Of a stretch of 64,000 nt of DNA, positions 22,224 through 34,115 are shown in pieces. How positions within the stretch are numbered: position 1 is the stretch's first letter; every line of letters begins with the position of its first letter. The position numbers and the translations under genes are program-made. This stretch comes from Brasenia schreberi. Taxonomy: Eukaryota; Streptophyta; Magnoliopsida; Nymphaeales; Cabombaceae. The notes below the pieces were generated by a model. That model made no database searches. It was not told where the DNA came from and saw only the letters and a list, made by a program, of their open reading frames with translations. Where the stretch lies: contig JAYKKT010000055.1 in assembly GCA_036023115.1 (NCBI GenBank), forward strand, positions 13,082,501 through 13,146,500, in the 5' to 3' direction.

Positions 22224-23025
22224 GAGGTTTTAAGTGGGTCTTGGATCTTGGGTCCTGGATTTGGGTCTGGCTATCCAGATCCAATCCAAACCCTGTTTGG
22301 ATCTGGATCATGGATCTCGGATATTTTTGAGATCCAGATCCAGTCCAAATATTTATTTGGGTTTGGATCTTGGATCTCGGATCTTGAATTTTGAGATCCA
22401 GATCCAATCCAAACACAATTTGGATCTGGATCTGGATATTTTGGGTCCAGATCCAATTCGAACTTTTTCTTCTGCTCCTTGGTTTTCTGGTCCTTTCTGG
22501 TACTTTTCACCGTCAGTTTTGAGCGGGCTTCGATTCATCGGAGGCCCAACTCTTGCCTGGGTCTTCCCCAAGTCTTTCTTCCAACCGGTGTTCTGCTTTT
22601 CAGGACTTTTTCGGCGTTTGTTTCGGTCCACCGTTTTGGTTTTTGGCCGATTCCTATTGATATCGAACTCAGATTGCCGCACGGATTCCGTTCTTCATTC
22701 TGACGGGATGTGTCTCGGACTTCTGTCGACTTCCTCAGGTACTGGGCTTCTTTCTGCATTTTGGAGCTGCTTTGTGCTTTTTCTTTGACCCAAATTACAT
22801 TTTTACCCTTCTGTCGGGCTTTTCTCCAAACGGGCTCTTTTTTCTTCCATTTTTGAACAGGGGGTGGCTTCTGAAATTCTGGGCTCGAATCCTCTTCTTG
22901 CCTGGGCTTTTCTTTTGCCTTCTGTACCTGTTTTCACATTTCAAAATAGGTCATTGTTTTGGCTCAAACGAGCTTTTTGGTATTTTTGAGAGTTTTTGAT
23001 TTTTGGAAAATTCGGGGTGTTTACA

Positions 23026-24064
23026 GTGTGTAAATTGAAAGACAACACACACGGCAGAATTTAACAACCCAAATTGAATTGCAATATGGCTCTTATTAGA
23101 GTCTTGGGAGTAAGAGCGAAAGCTCAATGTGTGTGAGTGTGGAATGGAAAGACAACGCACACAACTTGAAAATAACACCCCAAATTGAATTGCAATATGA
23201 CTCTTATTAGAGTCTTGGGAGTAAGAGCGAAGGCTCAATGTGTGTGAGTGTGAAATGGAAAGACAACACACACGACTTGAATGTAAAACCCACGCAACTG
23301 AATATATATAAATAGAGCTATATCTTAGGGGTTGTCAAGGCCCATGTGTGTGCAAAAGTGTGCAACTAAGAGCGGAAAGGCTCAAGTGCACGTATGTGCT
23401 TGTGTGTCATGCACCAATATTACATTTTGAGGGGAGACTACGCTCCATTACTACAACCCCGTATCAAAATTTAACTAAGTACCAAATGTAAGTACTTACA
23501 ACTCACCTAGCCCGCTATGTGGGGTGTGTCTAGGACGCATACGCCTTCTTCGTATTGAGTCCGGGTCACGTGGGAGTGAAGCCGGAGAGCTTGGAAGCTT
23601 GGAAGCACTTGGAGATGGGAGCAACAAGTTATACCAGATTTAGGGGTCACTTGGGGCTGATTTGGGCTAAGGTAGGACTCGAGCCAAGGTGGCTCGAGTG
23701 GGAGGGTTTGGTTTGGGGTTCGGCCATCACTTGGCCTTGGGTTTTGTCTTGTGAGACTCGAGCCAAAGGTGGCTCGAGTGAGAGGGGCTTTCCTTTAGGG
23801 TTCGGCCAACACTTGGCCTTAGGTTTTGCATGTGTGACTCGAGCCAAAGGTGGCTCGAGTGAACTTGGTTTAATGGGGACTTGGGGTTGGTCCTAGCTAG
23901 ATTTTTGTCTAGGCTAGGGTGGTTGTCCTAGGTGCTGGCTAACTAAGGCAAGTCATGGCTAGGTTAGGGAGCACAACCAACTGTTGGCCGTGGGGTTTTA
24001 ATGGGGAATGGCTTGTATGAGACATGGCGAACAACTGATCGTGGGCTTGGGGGGTGAAGTAAGG
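23026..24064 (-). mobile_element. LTR H, second part
   Basis: Resumes H after J. It holds hairpin modules whose stems are CTCT/AGAG (23090-23101 and 23201-23212), a GTAAGT on the reverse strand (23494-23499), and three more ACTCGAGCCA/TGGCTCGAGT hairpins (23676-23698, 23755-23778, 23837-23860). It is cut at 24064 by LTR I, whose left flank is TAAGG. The rest of H is not seen. Confidence 0.82.
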
Positions 24065-26498
24065 TGTAGACGCTAGAAAATCCTCGCCTCTGGTTCTTAG
24101 GCCTGAAGCGAATCTTTTCGTATGTCTAAGTCCTATTTAAGCAAAAGGGCGTGCCAACTAGCTTGCTTAAGCTAGCGAAGAGATATTTTGAAATCTGACT
24201 CCTAACGTGGCGACTGTGAGCAAGCAAGCTCTTTTTGTCGCAGACCTTCTTGCACCGATGCGCAAGGGTCAGTCTGTACGCTTAGAAAATCGAGTTTTAA
24301 ATATGATAACCTAGGAAAATGTTTAATGTGTTCGATTCGGGCTATTTTTGTATGGTTTTCAAATTTTATTTCACGTGGATTTACACGTGCCTATGTCTTT
24401 CATTTTATCCCTTTTCGGGCCAACTAGGTGTGTGTTATGAACACGTTACCTAAGTGGGGCGATTTTGAGCGGGAGTGTGGGGTTTGCTTTGATGCAATAT
24501 GCATCCTAACTCATGGTATGGCGTATATGCAATGCAAAACTCACGCAACTCCAAAGGGAAAACCCGAATTGAAAGACAATGCGGAAGGGAAATGACTTGA
24601 ATGTAAATTGCAAAAGGGAAATTGCAAAAGGGAAATATGGCTATATCTTAAGAGCGGAAAGGCTCAATTGTGCAAGTGTGTGCCGTGTATATATGTAAAG
24701 ACTACGCACACTGCTGAACCTTAAAACCCAAATCTTAAATACATAACCGAAAGGGAAATACTTATAATATATATGGGCCCGAAGGTCGCCAACGTGTTGC
24801 ATGGGTGTTGTGTGTATATTGAAAGATAACTCACACAACTTAAATGAAACCCAAATATAATTGCAATATGGCCTTAACTAAGGTCTTGGGAGTAAGAGCG
24901 AAAGCTCAATGTATGTGAGTGTAGAATTGATGTACTACGCACACGACATGAAATTAAACCCAAATATAATTGCAATAGGCCTTGACTAAGGTCTTGGGAA
25001 TAAGAGCGAAAGCTCAATGTGTGTGAGTGTAGAATTGAAGTACTATGCACACGACATGAAATTAAACACCCAAGGGAAAGTATAGCACGACCCTTACTAG
25101 GGTCTTGAAAATAAGAGCGAAAGCTCAATGTGTGTGAGTGTGAAAATTGAAAGACAACACACACAACTTAAGCAAAACCCCACGCAACTTAAATTATATA
25201 AGTAAGTCTATATCTTAAGGGCTTATTAGGCCCATGTGTGTGTCAAAATCCTGTGCAGCTAAGAGCGGAATAGGCTCAAGTGCACGTGTGTGTGGGTGTG
25301 CCAAACCACGTTATTACAAGCGGAAGGAGACAACGCTCCGTTAATACAACCCCGTATCAAATTTAATTAAGCTTAAGCAAGTCTATAAATAAGGACCGAG
25401 TTAGGCACTTACGTATAGTTGGTCCGGGGGTGACTTGCTTGCGCTTGGGCTTGAGTGTCGCCTTGGGCTGCAAGAGGGAGCTCCTCGGAAGGGCGCAGCA
25501 AGGGAGGTGCTGGCCGAACGGCAAGAGTGCAGCGGGTGGCGCTTTGGCACTAGCCGAGTGGAGCTAGGTGATGCGGCCTTGGCTGGGGTAGTTAGGGGTG
25601 CTTAGGGAAAGTAAAGGGAGCTGGGGTGTGTCACTAAGGTGTGGGGGGAGTCTTGGGGAGAGGTAAGGCTGAGTGTATTGGCTAGGGGATGTCTAAGGGA
25701 AAGGTAAGGTGGCGGGTGATGCAGTCGGGTAGATGGGGGTGGCGTGGAGTTGAGTTGGCCGGCTGGATGAAGTGGAGGCTGGGCTAAGGAAGGGTGGTGG
25801 GTGGTGGCTAAGAGTGGAGGGGGAGTGAAGAGAGGGTGGTATTATGATGGGGTACTAACCAGAGAGTGGAGCTGGTCGGAAGGTGAAGGTGACAGGTGTC
25901 AAGGTGCAGCCGAAGGGATGGTAGGTGGCAGGTTGGTGCAGTCGGGTGGCGTGAAGTGGAGCTGGCCGGAGGATGGTGGTGGCGTGGAGTGGAGCTTGCT
26001 GGGTTCCAAGAGGGAGCAGGTGAGAGAAGAGAGAAAGGGATGAGAGAGGAAGAGCAAGGGCTCGACTGCCCAAGATTGCATAAAAACCTGCCCACAAGGG
26101 GGGGGTTTATAGGGTTTTGTTGGGGTCGGTTGGGCTGGTATGGGGGGGCTGGTTTAGGGGTATGGTGGTAGTGGTTAGGGGATATGGTGGGCTGGGTTTT
26201 TAGGTGGGCCAAATATTTATCTTAGGTGGTTTTAGGGATATGGTGTGCTAGGGTTTTAGGTGGGTTGGTTTAGTGGTTTAGGGCTTAGCTGGGTGGGTTG
26301 GGCTTAGGGTGAGGTTTAGTGGAGTGGGTTAGGTGTTTAGGCTAGGATTAGGGTGAGGTTAGAGGAATTAGGCTAGGTTTAGGGGAGGATTAGGGAAGTG
26401 GGTTAGGTGATTAGGTTGGGATTAGGGAAGGATTAGGGAAGTAGGTTAGGTGATTAGGTTGGGATTAGGGAAGGATTAGGGGAAAAAGGCTAAGTAAG
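24065..26498 (-). mobile_element. LTR I, truncated A-type LTR
   Basis: Starts TGTAGACGC on the + strand and follows the A-type layout in reverse: U5, hairpin modules (about 24800-25190), GTAAGT on the reverse strand (25407-25412), a G-rich leader complement, TTTATA box near 26108, and the TAGG-like tract. It then stops about 26498 inside that tract, where E1 and L continue into U3. The U3 half and the right target duplication are missing. Confidence 0.85.
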
Positions 26499-28500
26499 GG
26501 GGAAGCATGCCAGTTAGAGACGTGATTTTATTTCAAATCATGGGATTTGAAACCAAACCCTCGAACTACGTTGGGTTGCGCTAGCGTGCCAATTAGTTTG
26601 CTAAAACTAACAAATTGTGTTTTTCTGACTTCTTAGAACGATTGTGGACAAGTGAGATCTTTTCGACTTAGGCCTTCTTGAACTGGCGCTCAAGGGTCAG
26701 CCTAGACGCTTGAAATTTGTTTGAATCCATTAAATCGAAAAAGAAAAAACCAGATTTTCCAAAGTTTCAGATTTGTGCCTAAGTTCTTGATTTTTGAAAA
26801 ATTTCAGATTCTGAGATTTGTAGAACCTGTTCAGTTTCAGAGGCCTGTTCTCTGAATTTTTAAAAATACTTTGGTTCTCCAAAAATTCTAAACATTTTAC
26901 AAAATAGAGATACAAATGTGCAGAATCATAATATATTTTTATTTTATAATTTTGTTCTTTATTTTCTGAGAATTAAATACAGAATCAGAAATTGTTATAA
27001 AATTCAGAACAACCCTGTTTCTATGAATCAAAGGCTCAGAAAAACAGAAATATCTGAGCACTCAGACATCCAATTTTGATAAAATTTGTTGTGTTAGAAA
27101 TCTACGGATGTTATATTTCCAGATAATCAAATTTCATCAAATTCCACTTAGTGGTTGCAGAGATATGATCAAAAGAACATAAGTCTGTTTCTGAACATTC
27201 TGTTTTTGTAAAATGCAATCTTAAATTTCACGGATTTGATTAACTAAGCAAATGATTATAAAAGTTCCTCAAACGTTTACCTAATCAGGTCTGATATGTC
27301 TATATTATGCATGCAAAATTTTGGATCAATTGGATTAGCTGTTTGCCCATAATAATTCAGTGATCAGACGTGTGTGCACAGACAGTTTCAGAAACTAAGT
27401 TTGTAGAAAATTTTAGAAGGTTCCTAACGTGATTCTAGAACAAAGTTCAACCTGTATCAATCCTAATAAATCATGGAAATCATCTAAACATGGATTTTAC
27501 TTTCGTTCATGAAGGAATCATGCATGTTTGTATCGATATCAATGAAGAACATGGGCTCAAGGCCTTGATTCATGTACAAATTTCCAAAATCTGTGCTTTT
27601 TCAGATTCTCATGAATTAAAACCAATTTGTGCAAGAATTCCAACCTGTGTGAGTGAGAGGGGACGTAGGAGCACTTCTCTAGACGATCGTCGGACGTCGG
27701 AACCAGAACGAACTTCCTTCTTCTGCTTCCTTTCTCTCTCTCTCTATTTCTCTGAATTTTCGGACTGAATGTTCCTGTGTGCTGGTTCCCCCGGATTGAT
27801 GCTTTGTGGTGACTGGAGGATCAATTTTCAGACTGATTCTTGGCTTGGGCTGGTTGATCCTAAGATTGATGCTTTGTGGTGACTCGAGGATGGATTTTTG
27901 GACTGATTCTTGGCTTGGGCTCCTTTCTTCGCAGCCTCATTGAGGATCCTTTTATAGGCCAAAGGGTGCCCCTTTGGTATGGAATTGGACAAGGCAAGTT
28001 GCCTTGCTGAACAAACTCATTTTTGGTAGGTGATTGCTGTAAAAAACAAATTTTGGAAGGTTGCTGCTGGTTCTGTGAATTTGGAAAGGAGCTGCTCATT
28101 GGCAAGGTAAGTATCTGCTGTGTAACATGGGTTTTTGACAGCCACTGTGGCATGGCGTTCCCAACAGGATTGGGATGGGAACGTGATTGACAAGTGCAGC
28201 TGTTGGGAGCTGTAATTGGTAAGTTTGCTGTCTTGATGGATCGGCAAAAGTTGCTGAAGAGGGTGTTGCTGCAAACTTTCAAGAACGGATGAAGTATCGC
28301 CTAGCCATGATTGTAGTCGTTATGGTGGTTCGGAACAGAGGAACAAGAACTGTTTGGAAATTATACAACCTGGGGGACTATGCCGCCATCATGGGTTGCA
28401 TCAGAGATTGTCACAATTCTTTCTCTTTCGATCCCATGCGTGCCTTTCTTGAGGAAACGTTCAATTCTGTGAGGAACCTGGCTTTCCCGTGGAACTGACA
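26499..28500 (-). mobile_element. B-type LTR (B') with degenerate primer-binding site
   Basis: From 26515 the sequence matches the B 5' LTR end at 63799 for about 200 bp (GACGTGATTTTATTTCAAAT and onward). Just left, GCATGCCAGT aligns with the GCGTGCCAATC of the B primer-binding site, so this looks like a reverse 5' LTR joined directly to truncated LTR I. A reverse TATA box (27956-27950) lies before a pyrimidine-rich stretch. The far end is uncertain. TGACA at 28500 is a candidate because DNA beyond it resembles element G. Small ORFs inside do not resemble known proteins. Confidence 0.65.
27950..27956 (-). promoter_or_regulatory. TATA box of the B' LTR
   Basis: Reverse strand CTATAAAAGG in otherwise mixed-composition sequence. 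It is the only clear core-promoter match in this LTR. Confidence 0.45.
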
Positions 28501-30452
28501 TCACGTTGATGATGATCTCTATTCAAGGAAGTGATAGGAGGATGATAAAACCGGTCATTGAAAACTCCAAAAAAATTATTTTCCAAAATAAAAAAAAGAA
28601 GATTTAGAAATGCTTTCTTTTCTTATCTGTGATACTTCCCTAGAAAACAAGAACTTGAGAGTGATCAAAGCAAGGAGGAAAGTCCCCTCATCCATGAGGA
28701 TGGTCAAGCCTCCAAGCTTTCTAAATTCTATAAAATCGTTGATTTGGAAAATGCTTCAAAGTGTGTAAGTAGGAGTTTCCTAGAAATGCATTAGAGAGTT
28801 AACCTACCGAAAATACATCCAAGGATCATATCATGCATCGCTAAGACTTAGGTTGTGCATATCTTTCATGCATCACATTGAAAAACAGTTGTGTCGTATA
28901 GAGATCGGCCATAATATGTGAGTTCTCATGCCATTTCCTCCAAACTAGGGGCATTGAGATGTTATTCCTTAAATACATTTCATAGAAATTGAGTGTATTC
29001 ATCATATCATAAAGCATGCCTTATCATTGTATTATAGGAATGCATCTTGCATAACATAATGCATCCAAAAGAAGCCCGTACTCCATTTGAAGATGGCAGC
29101 CCACAAGGATGGTCCCTATGTTGCAAAGGGGCATCATCAATATTGGTAAGTTGATGTTAAGGAAGGAAAATTAGTAGATTCTATAAATGTCCAATACTAT
29201 GTGTGGGGTCTACTTTAAATTCTATTTGAAAAGATTTTGAAAATAGAACTCTTTTGAATTTCTGGAAAGAAGGACCAAAGATGGATTATGTGACTCCAAA
29301 TTAGGGAATTGATACTTTATGAAAAGTGGAGTTTCCAAAAATTATTTGGTAACATGTCAAAAATCTTTTACTTACCAAATGAGGCCTAATTCAAAATAGC
29401 AAGGTGCTTTCAAATGGTAGGTGCTATTAGGAAATAGGACAATCTTGGCTAGATTGATTATCTAAAGGGATGAGTTGTATTCCCCATTTCGCTTCTCTCC
29501 AAAAAAAGGAAAATTGGCAATATTCAAAAGAAAAAGAAAAAGAAAAAGAGAATACAAAAACTCCTCAAAAAAGAAGTCTTCCCCAAATAGACCGAGGGAA
29601 TACAAAAACTTCTTAAAAAGGAGTCTTCTCTTTGAAAGAAAAAGGAAAAGGGAATGCAAAAACTCCTCCAAGAAGAAGTCTTTCCCGAATAGACAGAGGG
29701 AATACAAAAACTTCTTCAAAAGAGGTCTTCTCTTGAAAAAGAAAAAGAAAAAAGAAAAAGGAAAAGCCAAAGCTCAAAAGAGCAATTTTCCGTCTCTTTG
29801 CCTTAAACCCCGGGACACTTAAGAAGGGACCGCGAGTAATTCTTTCCCAAATCCCCATAGCTCATCCCGATGGAGAAAAGTTCACCTTGAAAGTCCTAGA
29901 GTAGGAATAGGACCTATTTCATTTAAATTCATGTTGTTTGAGAATTAGAATTCGTTAGGTAAGAAAGAGAGCTTTGAAATGTTATTCAAAAACTTTCTAT
30001 AAAACCTCTACTTATTAGTGGGTATTAAAACCCGAGTGAAGGGAAGTGTAAGAAATTGTAAGTCCTTTTTGATAGAAACCAAAAAGGAATTCTCTTTTTG
30101 AAAAAGGAATTTTGAAAATCTTAAACATCAAAAGAAACAGGGACCCTTGCTTGGGGCAGCTAGCCATCATAGGCTTCTTCTCAAGTTCTCAAATCAAAGG
30201 TATGAGTCTCTAAACATCCATTTTATTCATTCACACACATGAATGCATTCATAAAGTGGTCGTTCATGCATGATTGCCCTAGGAATAGGAGCTCTTACCA
30301 AATCCCTTTTTGCTAAGAATCCAAGGAAATAGATGTTATGGAATAAAGAATGATTCCATACTCTCAAAGCAAATCTGGGAAGAAAAGCAAATGGGTGTTT
30401 TCTTCTTTGCCATTATCCAAATAAATTTAAGATAATGTCAAAGAGGGGCATC
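28501..30452 (+). pseudogene. Element G: decayed integrase C-terminus and 3' untranslated region
   Basis: Forward-strand internal 3' end of a retroelement related to C. About 29087-29205 corresponds to the integrase C-terminal WDGPYV..YLKKYYV coding region of K (54330-54462) but has no ORF. A tandem array (29550-29745) matches the C array. The block CCCGAGTGAAGGGAAGTG near 30035 and the end (30405-30452: inverted repeat, AAAGAGGGGCAT tract) match C and K. Left boundary with LTR B' is uncertain. Whether this is the lost 3' end of F cannot be decided by eye. Confidence 0.65.
29550..29745 (+). repeat. Tandem repeats in the G 3' untranslated region
   Basis: About four units with ATACAAAAACTCCTCAAAAA- or ACTTCTTCAAAAGAGG-type cores, 50-60 bp apart, homologous to 9500-9740. 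Both reading directions give low-complexity Lys/Arg- or Phe-rich peptides, which should not be called genes. Confidence 0.75.
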
Positions 30453-30780
30453 TGTAAACACCCAAAATTTTCTTTTAAAATTTTTACTTTTTTTAAGAAA
30501 GTAGCTATTTTTGGTAATTTTGGGTTTTTGAAGGAAAAAGGCACTAAACGAGTTGTTTCGGTACCAAAATTTTATGGAAGCTTTAAAATGATGAAAGAAT
30601 ACTTTCCTTTCTGAAAATTTCGAATTTTGACAAGATTGGATGAAAATGACAATTTTGCCCCCGGCATGGAAAAAGCAGGATTTCATTTATTTAAAAGTTT
30701 TCTGTTGATAAATTTGTTTTAAATTTGTCATTTGAAAAGAAATAGGCATTTATAAGACAATTTGATACCTGAAAAGGCAG
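30453..30780 (+). mobile_element. Start of the 3' LTR of G (extent unresolved)
   Basis: TGTAAACACCC follows the polypurine tract, but the sequence after about 15 bp differs from the A-type and C/J U3 regions, so this is a third U3 type. AT-rich DNA follows with a weak TTTATAA near 30750. I could not find the TCTACA end before the B internal sequence at about 32.1 kb. Confidence 0.6.
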
Positions 30781-32120
30781 GTGGGTGCCCAAAAAGGAGA
30801 GCGGGCATCAAAAAGGGAAAGTGAGCTTTCCAAAACAAAAAGTTCATATTCGGAAAGAAATCAGTTGCCCGAGGGAAAAGTTGATGTTATCAAAGGAAAG
30901 GAAAGATGGAAGCAAGAAAGAACGCTTCCGAAAACAAAGGTTTGGTATCGAACGCCTTTCGTAACATGTATATGTTATGATTGGTTGTTGAGGTAATTAG
31001 TGTATTGATATGCATCAGTTTGGCATTGTCATCTGTTACTGTTATGTTAAGAATAATGTTAATATTCCAACACTCATGGAAGAAATCTAACGAGCATGAT
31101 GGTTGGTTTTCAAAATCGTAACATGGGCTTACTTGAACGCTTTTGTAGTAAAGCATGTAACATGGATTTGCATAACCACTTTCACAGCAAACATGCAGGT
31201 AATGTGGGTTGGTTTAAATACTCCAATAAGTATAACTTTAATGGTCGGTTGAGATCATCATGTGGGATGGTCGGTTCCCTCAAAGTGGTCATTTATTAAT
31301 AGTTCATGTTTATACTTGGTGTTCAGTTTTATCCAGTTCGATTGCTAAACTGGCTGGGCTGTACAAAGGTGTTTCTGTTAGCTTGTCAAAGTGCATCTTG
31401 AAATACAATACAGCAAGTCATATCTAGACTCACGGCATCCAACTAAAGGCTGCTCATGCAGAAGTTGCACGCTGGTAAAAAGAAGCAGAACACAACTGGA
31501 GCTGTTCGAAGGGAAACATGTGGAAGCCGCCCTGGGTCGTCACACGAAGAATCCACCAATGCCCACATTTGAGTATTCCTGCAAAAAGTAAGAGGAGACG
31601 TTAGATCCAGTGTGACATGGAGAGTAGAAAAACGACAGATAATTCAGCAAGAGGAACAACAAAAGGGGCTTTGTCTGAAAAGGTTCCTGATGTTCCCAAG
31701 CCTGCACATCCTATAAGTTTCCTTCACTGTCTCCATGGGTTGGTCTTGTTTGCTGTTCAGATGATAAGAACGTGAGAGATGAAAGAAGTCGAACTTCTAC
31801 ATGCCATCGGCACCTACAATCTTGACGTCAGCAGATTTCTCTTGATCATGATCCTGCTGCTGAAAGCTAATTATGCTTCACAACCAATTACGTTCCACCT
31901 TTTGTAGTTCAAGCTTCATGGCTGAAGGAGCATCTTGCAGCATTTGGTGACCTTGCTGTTGACGACAGTAGGAGGATTTTAAACTAAGTCTCAAGTGATG
32001 GAAACTAGCAAATTTCACATGTTCCGAGCTTTGACAGATGAGCGAAGTCCCTGGTTTCCTAGTCTTTTCCCAAATGAGATTACCAAACATCGAAAATTAG
32101 ACAAAAGTTGAAGATACATT
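30781..32120. other. Unassigned ~1.3 kb island
   Basis: Mixed-composition DNA unlike the LTRs or pol around it. Longest ORFs are 71 codons (30781-30996 +), 66 (31391-31591 +) and 70 (31878-32090 -), none recognisable. Part may be the body of LTR G and part the 3' internal region of element B. Ordinary host intergenic DNA or a captured fragment is also possible. No repeat structure was seen. Confidence 0.4.
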
Positions 32121-32280
32121 ACGTCAAAAGCCAAAACTAGTTTTTTTTGTATTTTTCAAAGCAAATAGTAGAAGGGAAATCAAGAGAACTTTCCTTTTGA
32201 GAATTTTCTATTTTTTTTGATTTTTTTGGGTTTTTGGAGTTTCTAATTTTTTTGGCTTTTTCTAATAAAAAGGGATCTTC

Positions 32281-32312
32281 CATCAAACCTACAAAGAAAA
32301 CACTACGAGTTA
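32281..32312 (-). promoter_or_regulatory. Gag stop / pol-start-like spacer in element B
   Basis: TAA (32312-32310) after DILFGV, a spacer ending TTTTCTTTGTAG, and ATG (32283) opening MEDPF. It matches the E1, K and E2 junction although B has no recognisable pol after about 50 codons. Confidence 0.55.
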
Positions 32313-32921
32313 GACTCCAAATAAGATGTCTAAACCATAGGTTTCGGTTTTAGCTAGTTGTAGGGCACCCTTGACCCAATTGGTCTTAGGTGGTAGCTCA
32401 GGTGGTATGGGTGGGCTATAACCTAAACCATATTGTCCTTTGTTTGGTATGGGTATGATAGGTTCTAATCTACCTTGGTTCTTAGCTCCTAGGCCCTAGT
32501 AAGGTATATATCCCATGTTTAGTAACATATTCCAAGGCTTTTTAAGTTTTGAAAAATTTTGATAAAGGGGATGACCCTGGAATATTGTATCATCTATAAC
32601 ATGGTTGTACACTTGAATTTCATTGGTTATGTCTTGGAGGTCTATGGGTTTATGAGTGTCGGGTGAGTTGAGCTCATCTAGGAGAGGGGCGACCTTGGCC
32701 GGGTGGGGCTCTCCTAGTAGGTGGATGATAGGATGAGGTATACCTAGTCTATCGATACCTGCCCTAGGGGTTACCAAATTTGAAATTTCATTTTTTTTAT
32801 TTTGGAATTCTTTTTTGTGTTGAACATTCACCGTACCTTCCAAATCTGCATCCTTCGACACATTCTGTGGGGTTGTGGGTGCATGATGGTGATTTATATC
32901 TTGGTAATCTACCGGTCCTAC
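32310..32921 (-). pseudogene. Element B gag-like ORF, C-terminal part
   Basis: Reverse-strand third segment of the B ORF, separated from the rest by insertion of K at the CCTAC duplication. It opens in frame with the segment at 59125. After about 130 residues unlike the autonomous copies it joins the family C-terminal block (YQNFSKLKKPWNMLLNMG, then ...NWVKGAL, DILFGV-stop). A TAG at 32498-32496 interrupts it. No retropepsin motif is present where E1, K and E2 have one. Confidence 0.75.
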
Positions 32922-34108
32922 TGTAAACACCCCGAAATCCCACGAACTTCTCAAAACAACCTGGTTTTGTAAAAGCAGCCCCAAAGGGCCATTTTGAGTT
33001 TGAAACCCAAGAGCCTTCCAGGCAACCCTGTACATATGTATTAAACTTTATATGTTTTAAATATGTGTAATATAGTTTTGAAAACTTTAAAATATGTTTT
33101 GAAACCCCACGAAGAGGCTTGGCCTGATCAAAGCAGGACCAAAAGAGCCAAAGAGAGCCCAGAACCGGAGCACAAGTCGAGCCCGGCATAGCAACTCTCA
33201 TGTTGAATCCACCCCCAGGATCTTGAATGTCCAAGACCCTGTTATAATTAGAAATCATATGAAATCATCTCCGGAAGGTGAAAACAGAAGCGGACGACCA
33301 TGTTGGTGAAGACCCAACGCAAACGGAGTACTGATGCTATCAGACCCCGCACAAACCGTTCATTTTGAACACAGCCTGAAGGAGTTAGAATTTAGTTTGG
33401 ATTGGATCTGGACCATATATATCCAGATCCCAATCCAAACCTATGTGTGGATTTGGATTTGGATTTGGATCCAGAGGTCCAATCCAATATCCACATCCAT
33501 GGCCCACATCACCTTCTCATAAATAGAGGTGGGCCCACTTGAAATTCAAGTGGGATTATGGGCATGAGAGAGAATGGGGAGGATAAGATTTGAGGGGAAT
33601 TGTAATTAAGCTTGACTTGTGTGTCAAGTTTGGGGTTAATCATGTGGGTTAGCCTAATTAGTATGGGTTTAAGCTTGTATTAGTCAAAACCTAACCTAGG
33701 GCTGCACCAACATGATGCAATAAGGTCTATGGGTTATGCAAAGGGAGCTCCCTAACCCAATCCTAAACCAAAACCCCTAATCCTAGCCTTTTACCCTAAT
33801 CCCGGCCTAATCCCAACCTAATCACCTAACCCACCTCCCTAAACCTAGCCTAATTCCCCTAATCCTAACCTAATCCTAGCCTAATCACCTAACCCACCTC
33901 ACTAAACCTCATCCCAAAACCAACCCACCTAGCTAAGCCCTAAACCCCTAAACCACCCTACCTAAACCTAGCACACCATATCCCTAAAACCCCTTAAAGC
34001 AAAATATTTGGCCCCTCCTCAAAACCAGCCCACCTTATCACCACACCACCACCACCTAAACCACCTTACCACCCTCCAAAAACAAGCCCCAACCGCCCTT
34101 CAAAAACC

Positions 34109-34115
34109 TATAAAA
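34109..34115 (+). promoter_or_regulatory. TATA box of the K 5' LTR
   Basis: CCTATAAAACCCCCC followed by CTAGTGGGAGGGTTTTT. AAACCC and GGGTTT can pair, so a hairpin would lie near the RNA start. The equivalent box in the 3' LTR is at 56880-56887. Confidence 0.55.

Larger units (their letters stand above)
19626..23025 (-). mobile_element. Solo LTR J (3.4 kb) inside LTR H
   Basis: Runs from TGTAGACAC (19626) to TTTACA (23025), flanked by GTGTG at 19621-19625 and 23026-23030, so it is a clean solo LTR. On the reverse strand its start resembles the C LTR. It carries a GGATCC/GGATTTGG inverted region (about 22230-22470), a TATAAATA box (22223-22216), and a dense array of perfect hairpins (20949-21803) in what would be transcribed sequence. 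ORFs over 22158-22788 are translated low-complexity repeat or U3 and are not genes. Confidence 0.92.

Noticed and set aside
22158..22788. ORFs up to 184 codons in LTR J, some with repeated Asp/Pro/Ile/Gln or Trp/Ile
   Set aside because: Translations of GGATCCAAATCC-type repeats and U3. Both strands give similar repetitive peptides.
28289..28498. 69-codon ORF ending RNLAFPWN
   Set aside because: Reads uninterrupted and is not low-complexity, but no family is recognised, it lies in an LTR, and the length is unremarkable.
31391..31591. Possible captured exon (66 codons, Cys/Lys-rich)
   Set aside because: No recognisable domain; adjacent frames have stops. Kept only as part of the unassigned island.
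33760..33990. Interstitial telomere repeat
   Set aside because: Only degenerate CCTAA-like words, repeated in every LTR of the family, so it is LTR sequence and not a telomere relic.
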